Positions 46,013 to 54,484 of a stretch of DNA of 64,000 nucleotides are shown piece by piece. The position numbers were made by a program, and so were the translations under genes. Position 1 is the first letter of the stretch. Each line of letters starts with the position of its first letter. The DNA comes from Rhizobium sp. CCGE 510 (GTDB taxonomy: Bacteria > Pseudomonadota > Alphaproteobacteria > Rhizobiales > Rhizobiaceae), in NCBI RefSeq assembly GCF_000292525.1, contig NZ_AEYF01000045.1, forward strand, positions 682,001-746,000. Reading direction: 5' to 3'. The notes under the pieces were generated by a model. That model searched no databases. It had not been told where the DNA came from and worked only from the letters and a program-made list of their open reading frames with translations.

Positions 46013-46278
46013 GACGGATGAGACGTTACGAACAAGAAAATCAACCGCCGAGTGAGATTTAAAACCACAAAGAGATGGTTGAATATTGGAGGGCTGCTTT
46101 GCCTGCGTCCCTTTCCATAGCTATCTGTCTGCTTCCGCCCCTATGTCGGCCATTGCCGATTGCGACGCGCAATGACCGCTAATGGCGCATTGCAGTCCTC
46201 GCCGGCGTGGGATTCCACGTCAGCATGATTTGCGATCCAGGACTGGCAAATTCCGGCTTTAAACAACAAGCCCCGAGC
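46013..46278. other. Right edge of the low-G+C island
   Basis: About 265 bp with no supported gene. GCCATT and AATGGC form an inverted repeat around 46149-46187. G+C returns to the high level at about 46280, where the AraC gene ends. Confidence 0.5.
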
Positions 46279-47202
46279 CTAAGGCCAATCGGCATAGCCT
46301 GAGGACAGCATGCTGTTTTCCGAGCCGGCGGAGGCGCGGGCGATCTCACGGTAGCCGGCGGGGGAAAGGCCGGTCTTGCGTTTGAAGAAATGACTGAAAT
46401 AGGTCGGGTCGCGAAAGCCGAGACTGTCGGAAATTTCCTGGATGTTGCGGGCCGAGCGCTCCAATCTCAGTTTTGCCTCCTGCACCACGCGCTCATGCAG
46501 AAGCTGGATCGGCGAGCGGCCGAGCGCCCTTTGGCAGATCGCATGAAGCCGGTCGGCCGTGACGCCCAATTCCGCGGCGTAGTCGCTGATCGGCCGGTGC
46601 TGGCGGAAGCCGGCCTCGACCAGCTGCCGATATCTTTGCAGGATCGATCCGGTTTCGCCCCGCCCGCGCGGCTCGCTTCTCTCGCCGTCCCCGCGCCACA
46701 GCGCCATCAGAATCAACCTGATATAGGCAGACGCGACCATCCAGGAGGCGCGCGAGGGATCACTGAGCTCCCGCACGAAGCCCAAAATCAGCGGACTGAT
46801 TTCGACAATCAGCAGAGGATCCAATGCCTCGACCAGCCTGCGCTGCTCGGTGAAGATTCGCAGCGAGTAGGATTCCACCTTGTCGCCAATCGCATCGACC
46901 ATGATTTGCGGCGAGGTTCCGACGAGATGGGCCGCGGTTCCGGCAGAAATCGACAGGTCGCAGCGAGCCTGAGGCGGCAGGAAGGCAAGCAGCGGACCCT
47001 GCAACGGCCGATCCTCGCCACTGTCGAAGTGAAGCTCGGCCCGCCCCTCCCCGAGCAACAGGAAATGGTGGAAATCGGCATAAAGCCCCTTCTGAAGACG
47101 GATGCGCCGATGCGACAGCGACGGAGCATGCCACTCGCCCCTGGCATAATGATGAATGCCGCCGTCCGTCGCCAACGCCTCTCCTCCGCTTCCATCAAAC
47201 AT
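46279..47202 (-). CDS. AraC family regulator of the aromatic/aldehyde locus
   Basis: A 307-residue regulator with an N-terminal cupin-like sensor (about 20-170) and a C-terminal AraC DNA-binding domain (PISDYAAELGVTADRLHAICQRALGRSPIQLL, then QEISDSLGFRDPTYFSHFFKRKTGLSPAGYREI). It resembles HpaA/PobR-type activators of aromatic acid degradation. It is transcribed divergently from an aldehyde dehydrogenase and the branched-chain-type importer, and so is the probable activator of that gene set. Confidence 0.9.
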   Translation of the reverse strand: MFDGSGGEALATDGGIHHYARGEWHAPSLSHRRIRLQKGLYADFHHFLLLGEGRAELHFDSGEDRPLQGPLLAFLPPQARCDLSISAGTAAHLVGTSPQIMVDAIGDKVESYSLRIFTEQRRLVEALDPLLIVEISPLILGFVRELSDPSRASWMVASAYIRLILMALWRGDGERSEPRGRGETGSILQRYRQLVEAGFRQHRPISDYAAELGVTADRLHAICQRALGRSPIQLLHERVVQEAKLRLERSARNIQEISDSLGFRDPTYFSHFFKRKTGLSPAGYREIARASAGSENSMLSSGYADWP

Positions 47203-47390
47203 TGCAGCAATCGCCGAATAATTACAATATTAACCCAATAAATCGCATTCCATCCGCAGATGATCGGCGTAACCTTGTCGTCGTCAGCCTTTGGGAGGAG
47301 GCATTCCGACAGACGCAGCAACGCTTAAACAGCTTTCGGGCTGCGGCGTCCGCTCGTCTTCTCCCCATGGCAACAATGCGGAGTGAAACG

Positions 47391-48842
47391 GTGTTTTCGG
47401 CAAAGCTGATGATCAACAATGAGGCGCTGGAGGCTGCCGAAGGGACCACCTTCGAACGCATCGATCCGTTGACCGGCGATGTCGCAACGATCGCTTCGGC
47501 TGGATCCGTCGTCGACATGACGCGGGCAGCCAATGCAGCCGCTGCCGCCTTTCCCGATTGGTCACAGACCGGCCCCGGCGAACGGCGCAGGCTGCTGAAT
47601 GCCGCGGCCGATCTGCTGGAGGCCCGCGCGCCGGAGCTTATTGCCGCCATGACCGGCGAAACCGGCGCCACCGCGCAATGGGCGGCGATCAATTGCGGGC
47701 TCGGCGCCGAAATTCTTCGCGAGGCGGCGGCGATGACCACGCAAATATCAGGCGAACTCATTCCGTCGGGCATTCCCGGCAACCTCGCCATGGCCGTGCG
47801 CCAGCCGGCCGGCGTCTGCGTCGGCATCGCCCCCTGGAATGCTCCGATTATTCTCGGCACCCGCGCCGTCGCCATGGCGCTTGCCTGCGGCAACACGGTC
47901 GTCCTGAAGGCCTCCGAACTCTGCCCGAAGACCCATGGCCTGATCGGCGACATCATGCGAGATGCCGGTTTCCCGCGCGGCGTCGTCAATGTCGTCTCTA
48001 ACGCGCCGAGCGATGCCGCCGTCGTCGTCGAGGCCCTCATCGCCCATCCGGCCGTGCGCCGCATCAACTTCACCGGCTCCACCCGTGTCGGCAGGATCAT
48101 CGCTGAAGCCTCCGCACGCCATCTGAAACGCTGCCTGCTTGAACTCGGCGGCAAGGCGCCGTTCATCGTGCTTGCCGACGCCGATATCGACGAGGCCGTC
48201 AGCGCCGCCGCCTTCGGGGCCTTCATGAACCAGGGGCAGATCTGCATGTCGACCGAGCGGATCATCCTCATGGACGAGATCGCCGACCAATTCGTCGGCA
48301 AATTCGGAACGAAAGCCGCGACCCTCGTCGCAGGCCACCCAGGGGACGGCAACACGCCGCTCGGGACGCTGATCAACGCAGAGGCCGTGCGCCGCGTCAG
48401 ATCGCTGATCGACGACGCGCTGCAGAAGGGTGCCGTCCTTGTCTGCGGCGGTCAGGCCAACGGGACGCTGATGGATGCGACCGTGATCGATCACGTCACG
48501 CCGGCCATGCGCATCTACCGCGAGGAGAGTTTTGGCCCGGTCGCTGCGATCATTCGGGTCGGCAGTGTCGACGAGGCCGTGACGGTGGCCAACGACAACG
48601 AATACGGGCTTTCGGCCGCCATTTTCAGCGCCGACGTCAATGCCGCGCTTGCCGTCGCCATGCGGCTCGAATCCGGCATCTGCCACATCAACGAAGCCAC
48701 CGTTTCCGACGAGCCGCAAATGCCGTTCGGCGGCGTCAAATCAAGCGGCTACGGCCGCTTCGGCGGCAAGGCCGCGATCGATGAATTTACCGAGCTCAGA
48801 TGGATCACCATGGCATCGGGAAAACGACAATACCCGATCTGA
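47391..48842 (+). CDS. Aldehyde dehydrogenase (vanillin/salicylaldehyde DH-like)
   Basis: A 483-residue aldehyde dehydrogenase of the aromatic-aldehyde group. It has the cofactor motif APWNAPIILGTRAVAMALACGN, FTGSTRVGR, LELGGKAPFIVL and the catalytic Cys in MNQGQICMSTERI. GGAG seven bases before GTG 47391 supports that start and aligns with its paralogue at 54485; in-frame ATGs at 47367 and 47376 lack ribosome sites. It is very similar to the enzyme at 54485-55930, the two flanking the importer operon. Likely substrates are benzaldehyde-type compounds. Confidence 0.9.
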   Translation: MFSAKLMINNEALEAAEGTTFERIDPLTGDVATIASAGSVVDMTRAANAAAAAFPDWSQTGPGERRRLLNAAADLLEARAPELIAAMTGETGATAQWAAINCGLGAEILREAAAMTTQISGELIPSGIPGNLAMAVRQPAGVCVGIAPWNAPIILGTRAVAMALACGNTVVLKASELCPKTHGLIGDIMRDAGFPRGVVNVVSNAPSDAAVVVEALIAHPAVRRINFTGSTRVGRIIAEASARHLKRCLLELGGKAPFIVLADADIDEAVSAAAFGAFMNQGQICMSTERIILMDEIADQFVGKFGTKAATLVAGHPGDGNTPLGTLINAEAVRRVRSLIDDALQKGAVLVCGGQANGTLMDATVIDHVTPAMRIYREESFGPVAAIIRVGSVDEAVTVANDNEYGLSAAIFSADVNAALAVAMRLESGICHINEATVSDEPQMPFGGVKSSGYGRFGGKAAIDEFTELRWITMASGKRQYPI

Positions 48843-48902
48843 ATTCAGATCGGAATAAACAATGTGAACGGGCTGGGAGGCCCAAGAGGGAGGAATGATT
48901 TC

Positions 48903-50222
48903 ATGAACGGCATTTTCCGCAGCGCAAAATTCAACGCGGCATCGCTCACCCGCCGCTCTTTCATCGCATCGGCCGCAGCGGGCGGAACAGCACTGGCGCT
49001 TTCCGGTCGCACAGCCTTCGCTCAAAGCAGCGATACGCTGAAGGTCGGCTTCATCAGCCCGCGCACCGGCCCGCTCGGCGGCTTCGGCGAGACGGACGGT
49101 TACGTGCTCGACCTCGCACGCAAGGCGCTGGCGAACGGCCTGCAGGCCGGCGGCAAGACCTGGAAAGTCGAGATCCTCGACCAGGACACACAGTCCGATC
49201 CCTCACGCGCCGGCCAGCTGGCGAAAGATCTTATCAACAACCAGGCGATCGACCTGATGCTCGCCGTGTCGACCCCCGAAACCATCAACCCGGTGGCCGA
49301 CGCCTGCGAAGCGGCCGGTATTCCCTGCCTCTCGACGGTCATGCCCTGGGAGGCCTGGTATTTCGGCCGCGGCGCCAAGCCGGGCGCACCCTCGCCGTTC
49401 AAGTGGACCTATCATTTCGGCTTCGGCGTCGAAGAGTTCCACAAGGCCTACGTCTCGCAGTGGAACCTGATCGAGACCAACAAGAAGGTCGGCGTCATGT
49501 ATCCCAACGACGCTGATGGTAACGCGATCCGCGCCCATCTGGCGCCGGCGCTTGCGAAGGAAGGCTTCACCATCGTCGATCCCGGCGCCTATGAAACCGG
49601 AACCACCGATTTTACGGCGCAGATCGCTCTCTTCCGGCAGGAGGGTGTGGAGATCTTCAATTCGTTCCCGATACCGCCAGATTTCGCCGCCTTCTGGCGT
49701 CAGGCGGCGCAACAGGGCCTCACCCAGCAGATCAAGATCTGCCAGGTCGCCAAAACAGGCCTGTTTCCGTCCGACATCGAGGCGCTCGGCGATCTCGGCA
49801 TAAACATTGGCAGCGCCGCCTACTGGCATAAGGCCTTCCCGTACAAATCGACGTTGACGGGCGTGTCCGGAACCGAACTCGCAGACGGCTATGAAACCGC
49901 AAGCGGCAAACAGTGGACACAGCAGCTCGGCGCCAGCCTTGCACTTCTCGATGCCGGCTTCGATGCGTTGAAGGCCAGCACCGACGTCAAGAGCAAAGAG
50001 GCCGTGGCCAAAGCGATAGCCACGCTGAAGACGACGACGATCGCCGGCAAGGTCGACTTCACCAGCGGCCCCGTCGCCAACGTCTCTCCTGGGCCGATCA
50101 TCGGCACGCAATGGGTGAAGGCGGCCGAGGGTTCGAAATTCGCGCTCGACTATGTCGTCACCGAAAACGCCACTGACCCCAATGTTCCGGTCGGCGCCAA
50201 GCTCATCGCTTATAACGGATAA
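48903..50222 (+). CDS. Branched-chain/aromatic-acid ABC transporter binding protein
   Basis: A 439-residue LivK-type periplasmic binding protein with a Tat-like signal (TRRSFIASAAAGGTALALSGRTAFAQ) and a mature start LKVGFISPRTGPLGGFGETDGY typical of the family. In catabolic clusters such proteins often bind aromatic or dicarboxylic acids rather than amino acids. GGGAGG lies upstream of the ATG. It starts the five-gene importer operon (binding protein, two ATPases, two permeases). Confidence 0.92.
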   Translation: MNGIFRSAKFNAASLTRRSFIASAAAGGTALALSGRTAFAQSSDTLKVGFISPRTGPLGGFGETDGYVLDLARKALANGLQAGGKTWKVEILDQDTQSDPSRAGQLAKDLINNQAIDLMLAVSTPETINPVADACEAAGIPCLSTVMPWEAWYFGRGAKPGAPSPFKWTYHFGFGVEEFHKAYVSQWNLIETNKKVGVMYPNDADGNAIRAHLAPALAKEGFTIVDPGAYETGTTDFTAQIALFRQEGVEIFNSFPIPPDFAAFWRQAAQQGLTQQIKICQVAKTGLFPSDIEALGDLGINIGSAAYWHKAFPYKSTLTGVSGTELADGYETASGKQWTQQLGASLALLDAGFDALKASTDVKSKEAVAKAIATLKTTTIAGKVDFTSGPVANVSPGPIIGTQWVKAAEGSKFALDYVVTENATDPNVPVGAKLIAYNG

Positions 50223-50228
50223 CGCGCG

Positions 50229-50981
50229 GTGCAGCAGCTAGCTCAAAATCGGCCGGGGGGAGCCTTCCTCTCGGCCAAGGGGATCCACAAGCAGTTCGGC
50301 GCGCTCGTCGTCCTGGAGAATCTCGATTTTTCCATGGGCGATGGCGACGCGGTCGGCATCGTCGGGCCGAATGGCGCGGGCAAGACCACGCTGCTCAGTG
50401 TGCTCGCCGGCGCCTTCCCGCCAAGTGCGGGAAGCATCACCTTCGATGGCGCCGACGTCACCAGCCGGACAGCGGCGGAGCGCTGCCGCTCCGGGCTCGT
50501 TCGGACCCATCAGGTTCCCAAACCCTTCAGCGGCATGACGACCTTCGAAAACGTCTTCGTTGCCGCATCGCACGGCAATGCCGCAAGCCGCGACGAGGCC
50601 TATCAGCGTGTGGTGGATTCGCTGTCGCTCTGCGGCATGCTCGGCGTCGCCAACCGCCCGGCCGACACGCTCGGCCTTCTCGATCGCAAACGCCTGGAGC
50701 TTGCCCGTGCGCTGGCCACGCAGCCGAGGCTGCTGCTGCTCGACGAGATCGGCGGCGGGCTGACCGATGGCGAGGCGAGCGAACTCGTCGAAACCATCCT
50801 CGAATTGCGCCGCCGCGGCATCGGCATCGTCTGGATCGAACATATCGTCCATATCCTCCTGCAGGTGGCGGAACGGCTGATCTGCATGGACGCCGGCAGG
50901 ATCATCGCCGATGGCGAGCCGAAAGCGGTCATGAGCAATGCGGAGGTGGTCAAGGCCTATCTCGGGGGGACACCCGCATGA
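50229..50981 (+). CDS. livG: ABC transporter ATP-binding protein (LivG type)
   Basis: A 250-residue ATPase starting at GTG 50229, only 6 bp after the binding-protein gene. Walker A GPNGAGKTT and Walker B LLLLDEIGGGLTD are intact, and the Liv-specific RTHQVPKPFSGMTTFENV is present. The signature region reads LGLLDRKRLELARAL, a departure from LSYGQ-type motifs that is tolerated in some LivG proteins. It overlaps the next gene by 4 bp. Confidence 0.93.
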   Translation: MQQLAQNRPGGAFLSAKGIHKQFGALVVLENLDFSMGDGDAVGIVGPNGAGKTTLLSVLAGAFPPSAGSITFDGADVTSRTAAERCRSGLVRTHQVPKPFSGMTTFENVFVAASHGNAASRDEAYQRVVDSLSLCGMLGVANRPADTLGLLDRKRLELARALATQPRLLLLDEIGGGLTDGEASELVETILELRRRGIGIVWIEHIVHILLQVAERLICMDAGRIIADGEPKAVMSNAEVVKAYLGGTPA

Positions 50982-51706
50982 GCCTTCTCTCCATCCGCGA
51001 CCTCGACGTCCGCCACGGCCTGCTTCAGGCGGTGCGCGGCGTCAGTTTCGATATCGCCAAGGGTGAGGTGCTGGCACTGGTCGGCGCCAACGGCGCGGGC
51101 AAGACGACGCTGCTCAGATCGATCGCCGGCGCCCATCTTCCATCCTCCGGCCAAGTCCTTTTCAACGATGAAGATCTGGCGGCCGTCCCCTCCCACAAAC
51201 GGATCGCCAAGGGCATTGCCCTGGTGCCGGAAGGCCGGCGGCTGTTTTCGCAGATGACCGTGGAAGAGAACCTGCTTCTCGGAAAGAGTTGCGGCCGCAA
51301 GGGTGAATGGAGCGTCGACCGCGTCCTCGACGCTTTCCCGAACCTCAAACCCCGCCGCCATGCCAAGACCGGACATCTCTCGGGCGGGGAACAGCAGGCG
51401 ACTGCCATCGGCCGGGCGCTGATGAGCAATCCCGATATTCTTCTGCTGGACGAAGTCTCGCTGGGACTTTCGCCTCTGGTCGTCGATCGCGTCTACGCCC
51501 AGTTGCAGGCATTGCTGACGTCGGGAACGACCATCGTGCTCGTCGAGCAGGACCTTGCACGCGCCATGAGCGTCGCAAGCCGTGTCATCTGCATGCTGGA
51601 AGGACGCATCGTCCTCGACAGGCCGGCCGCTGCCGTCACCCGCGAGCACGTCACCCAGGCCTATTTCGGATTGCACCGGGCCGCCGGCGAAAGGAGTGCA
51701 TCATGA
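50978..51706 (+). CDS. livF: ABC transporter ATP-binding protein (LivF type)
   Basis: A 242-residue ATPase, partner of the LivG-type subunit. Walker A GANGAGKTT, signature LSGGEQQATAIGRAL, Walker B ILLLDEVSLGLSPL and VLVEQDLARAM are visible. It overlaps both neighbours by 4 bp (ATGA), indicating coupled translation. Confidence 0.94.
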   Translation: MSLLSIRDLDVRHGLLQAVRGVSFDIAKGEVLALVGANGAGKTTLLRSIAGAHLPSSGQVLFNDEDLAAVPSHKRIAKGIALVPEGRRLFSQMTVEENLLLGKSCGRKGEWSVDRVLDAFPNLKPRRHAKTGHLSGGEQQATAIGRALMSNPDILLLDEVSLGLSPLVVDRVYAQLQALLTSGTTIVLVEQDLARAMSVASRVICMLEGRIVLDRPAAAVTREHVTQAYFGLHRAAGERSAS

Positions 51707-52617
51707 TCAACACCCTGATCCAGGGCATCTTGCTCGGCGGCTATTACGCCGTCATCGCCTGCGGCCTGTCCTTCATGTTCTCCGTCATGCGGATCATCAA
51801 TCTCGCCCATGGCAGCCTGGCGGTCGCGGCCGCCTACGGGCTGTGGCTGCTTGCCGCCAAAGCCGGGATTCCGCCTTTCGCCGGCCTGCTGATCGTGCTG
51901 CCCGTCATGGCGGTCCTCGGCTGGCTGCTGCAGCGCTTCATCCTCGAACGCAGCGCCCGCGGCGGCACGCTGCTGCCGATCCTCACGACCTTCGGCCTGT
52001 CGATCGTCATCGACAACCTGCTGTTCGAGCAGTTCGGCGCCGACACGCGGTCGCTCGCGCCCTTCATCGGCAACCTTTCCTATGCATCCTGGCAGCTGCC
52101 GGGCCACATCTTCGTCGGCAAACTTGCCGTCATGATGATGGTGACGGCAGTCCTCATTCTCGGGGGGCTGCAGTTTTTCCTTGGCCGCTTTGCGCTTGGC
52201 CGCGCCATCCGCGCCACGGCGGAAGATCCCGATACGGCCGGATTGGTCGGCATCGATGCACGCAGGGTCAATGCCGTCGCCACGGCGATCACCATGGTCA
52301 CCATCGGCATTGCCGGTGCCTTTCTCGGCATGCGGGCAACGTTCAGCCCCTATGCCGGCGGCCCGCAGCTTCTCTTCGCTTTCGAGGCCGCTGTCATCGG
52401 CGGAGCAGGATCGCTGTGGGGCACACTTGCCGGCGGCATCATCCTCGGTCTTGCCCAATCGCTCGGCGCGCAATTGCATCCGCAAGGATTCCTAATTGGC
52501 GGCCACGCCGTCTTCCTGCTGGTGCTTTTCATCAGGCTGTCCCGCTTCGGCATGCCTCAACTCGACAAGCTCGGTGCGTTTTTCAACCTTCGCGCACGTC
52601 TCCGGAGCCCGACATGA
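51703..52617 (+). CDS. livH: ABC transporter permease (LivH type)
   Basis: A 304-residue inner-membrane permease with about eight hydrophobic helices and LivH hallmarks (QGILLGGYYAVIACGLSFMF, RIINLAHGSLAV, GRAIRATAEDPDTAGLVGID). A longer open frame begins in livF but the ATG at 51703 with AAGGAG and the 4-bp overlap is the true start. Confidence 0.95.
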   Translation: MINTLIQGILLGGYYAVIACGLSFMFSVMRIINLAHGSLAVAAAYGLWLLAAKAGIPPFAGLLIVLPVMAVLGWLLQRFILERSARGGTLLPILTTFGLSIVIDNLLFEQFGADTRSLAPFIGNLSYASWQLPGHIFVGKLAVMMMVTAVLILGGLQFFLGRFALGRAIRATAEDPDTAGLVGIDARRVNAVATAITMVTIGIAGAFLGMRATFSPYAGGPQLLFAFEAAVIGGAGSLWGTLAGGIILGLAQSLGAQLHPQGFLIGGHAVFLLVLFIRLSRFGMPQLDKLGAFFNLRARLRSPT

Positions 52618-53639
52618 CCCTTGTCTCCAACGGCATATCGATAGAACGCTGGACGAAATCGTCGCGGGTGGCGCTTGGCGCCATGGCCGCGGTGCTTGTC
52701 CTGCTGGCGCTCGCCCCGGCCGTGCTCGGCGCCGGCGCGATCGACCGGATGACGGCCCTGTTCATCTATGTAATCCTTGCTGCCATGTGGAATGCGCTCG
52801 CCGGTTTCGGCGGGCTCGTTTCGGTCGGCCAGCAGGTATTCTTCGGGCTCGGCGCCTATTTCACCATTCGGCTCGCCGATGCCGGGCTCGATCCGTTCAT
52901 CGCGCTCTTTGCGGCCGCGATCGTGACCGGCGCGCTGTCGATCCCGCTTTCGCTGTTCATGCTGCGGCTGAAGGGCGGCGAGTTCGCAATCGGCATGTGG
53001 GTCATCGCCGAACTCGCCCACCTGCTCGTCAACCTCGACCGGCTGATCCAGGGGGAAACCGGAACCTCGCTGATCTCGCTCAACGTCTATGACAGCGGCA
53101 CGCGCCGGACAGCGATCTACTGGCTTGCGCTCGCTTCCATGGCGGCCCTGCTCGGCGCGCTCTTCATGCTGATGCGCAGCCGCGCCGGCGCTGCCATGCA
53201 GGCGATCCGCGACAATGAAGAGGCGGCGACCTCGGTCGGCGTGCGCGTGATTGCCACCAAGAGGCTGCTGTTCGTGCTCGCCGCCTTCGGCATCGCCATT
53301 GCCGGAGGCCTTTGGCTGGCGACCGCCACCACCTTCCAGCCGAAGACCTATTTCAGCGTTCAATGGACGGCCTACATGATCTTCATGGTGCTGGTCGGCG
53401 GGATCGGCAAGTTTGAAGGCGCGATCCTCGGCGCCGTGCTGTTCTTCATGATCGAGACATTCTTCGGCGCAGCCGGCGTCTGGTACCTGATCGGCCTCGG
53501 CGCCACCGCCCTGATTTTCTCGCTCTATCTGCCGCGCGGCCTTTGGGGCGAAATCGAGCGCCGCTTCGACCTGCAACTTCTTCCCGTCGGCTACCGGCTG
53601 AAATTGCCCGGTCCGAACAAGATCAAATGGGAAGAATGA
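52614..53639 (+). CDS. livM: ABC transporter permease (LivM type)
   Basis: A 341-residue permease with LivM hallmarks (AAMWNALAGFGGLVSVGQQVFFGLGAY, AMQAIRDNEEAATSVGVRV, VLVGGIGKFEGAILGAVLFF). It overlaps livH by 4 bp and completes the importer. The C-terminus extends about 30 polar residues past the last helix. Confidence 0.95.
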   Translation: MTLVSNGISIERWTKSSRVALGAMAAVLVLLALAPAVLGAGAIDRMTALFIYVILAAMWNALAGFGGLVSVGQQVFFGLGAYFTIRLADAGLDPFIALFAAAIVTGALSIPLSLFMLRLKGGEFAIGMWVIAELAHLLVNLDRLIQGETGTSLISLNVYDSGTRRTAIYWLALASMAALLGALFMLMRSRAGAAMQAIRDNEEAATSVGVRVIATKRLLFVLAAFGIAIAGGLWLATATTFQPKTYFSVQWTAYMIFMVLVGGIGKFEGAILGAVLFFMIETFFGAAGVWYLIGLGATALIFSLYLPRGLWGEIERRFDLQLLPVGYRLKLPGPNKIKWEE

Positions 53640-53675
53640 GCCGGCTTCCGAATTCTGTTGTGAAAGGTGATGTTC

Positions 53676-54461
53676 ATGCTTTTTGGTAAAACAATCCTGG
53701 TGACCGGCGTGGCTTCCGGCATCGGCGCCCGGACGGCGGAACTGGCCGGTCAGATGGGCGCCGAGGTGATCGGCATCGATGTGCGCGAGCCGGTGGTTGG
53801 AAGTGGCGCCTTCATCAAGGGTGATCTGTCCACACCATCCGGCATTGCCGAAATCGTCGCCCGACTTCCGGCCCGCCTCGACGCGCTCGCCAATGTCGCC
53901 GGCCTCTCAGGCAATACCGGCATCGTCGCGACGCTCGCGGTCAATTTTTACGGCCTTCGCGCCCTGTCTGAAGCCGTGGCGCCACGCCTGCGCGAAGGCA
54001 GCGCCATCGTCAGCGTCGCCTCGATCGCCGGCTATGGCTGGCGCGCCAATCTCGAGCGGGCAAAGACCTTGACCGGTATCGAAGGCTTTCCTGATGTCGC
54101 CGCTGTCGTGGCCGACCACGGACTCAAGAACGAGGAGGGCTATCCGCTTTCCAAGGAGCTGCTGCTGCTCTGGACCATGCGCGCCGCTCACCAGCCGCTG
54201 TTCAAGAACCGCGGCATCCGGGTCAACGCGGTCAGCCCCGGGCCGGTGGAAACGCCGATCCTGAAACAGTTCCGCGCCGTGCTCGGCGACGCCAGGGTCG
54301 ACAGCGACATCACCCGCGTCGGCCGCGCCGGCACCGCCGCCGATATCGCACCCGCCGTGCTCTTCCTGTGCTCGGACGGCGGGCGCTGGATCAACGGCGC
54401 CAATCTAGCGACCGACGGCGGCCTCGAAGCATCCATCAACGCCGAAGTCCTCGGCTTCTAG
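53676..54461 (+). CDS. SDR family oxidoreductase (3-alpha-HSD-like)
   Basis: A 261-residue short-chain dehydrogenase. It has TGVASGIGARTAEL, the compact NVAGLSGNTG region, an active-site Y-x3-K in EEGYPLSKELLLL, and VSPGPVETPIL. The missing segment between beta-strands and the FYGLRALSEAV helix recall 3-alpha-hydroxysteroid/carbonyl reductases. AAGG eight bases before ATG 53676 decides between three close starts. It is co-directional with the importer and the second aldehyde dehydrogenase, suggesting alcohol to aldehyde to acid conversion of an imported aromatic compound. Confidence 0.88.
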   Translation: MLFGKTILVTGVASGIGARTAELAGQMGAEVIGIDVREPVVGSGAFIKGDLSTPSGIAEIVARLPARLDALANVAGLSGNTGIVATLAVNFYGLRALSEAVAPRLREGSAIVSVASIAGYGWRANLERAKTLTGIEGFPDVAAVVADHGLKNEEGYPLSKELLLLWTMRAAHQPLFKNRGIRVNAVSPGPVETPILKQFRAVLGDARVDSDITRVGRAGTAADIAPAVLFLCSDGGRWINGANLATDGGLEASINAEVLGF

Positions 54462-54484
54462 TTCTTTTCCCAAGGAGACACCCG

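Noticed and set aside
51582..53639. 685-codon open frame covering livH and livM
   Set aside because: The first two thirds are out of frame with the real permease livH; only the end equals livM, whose proper start is 52614.
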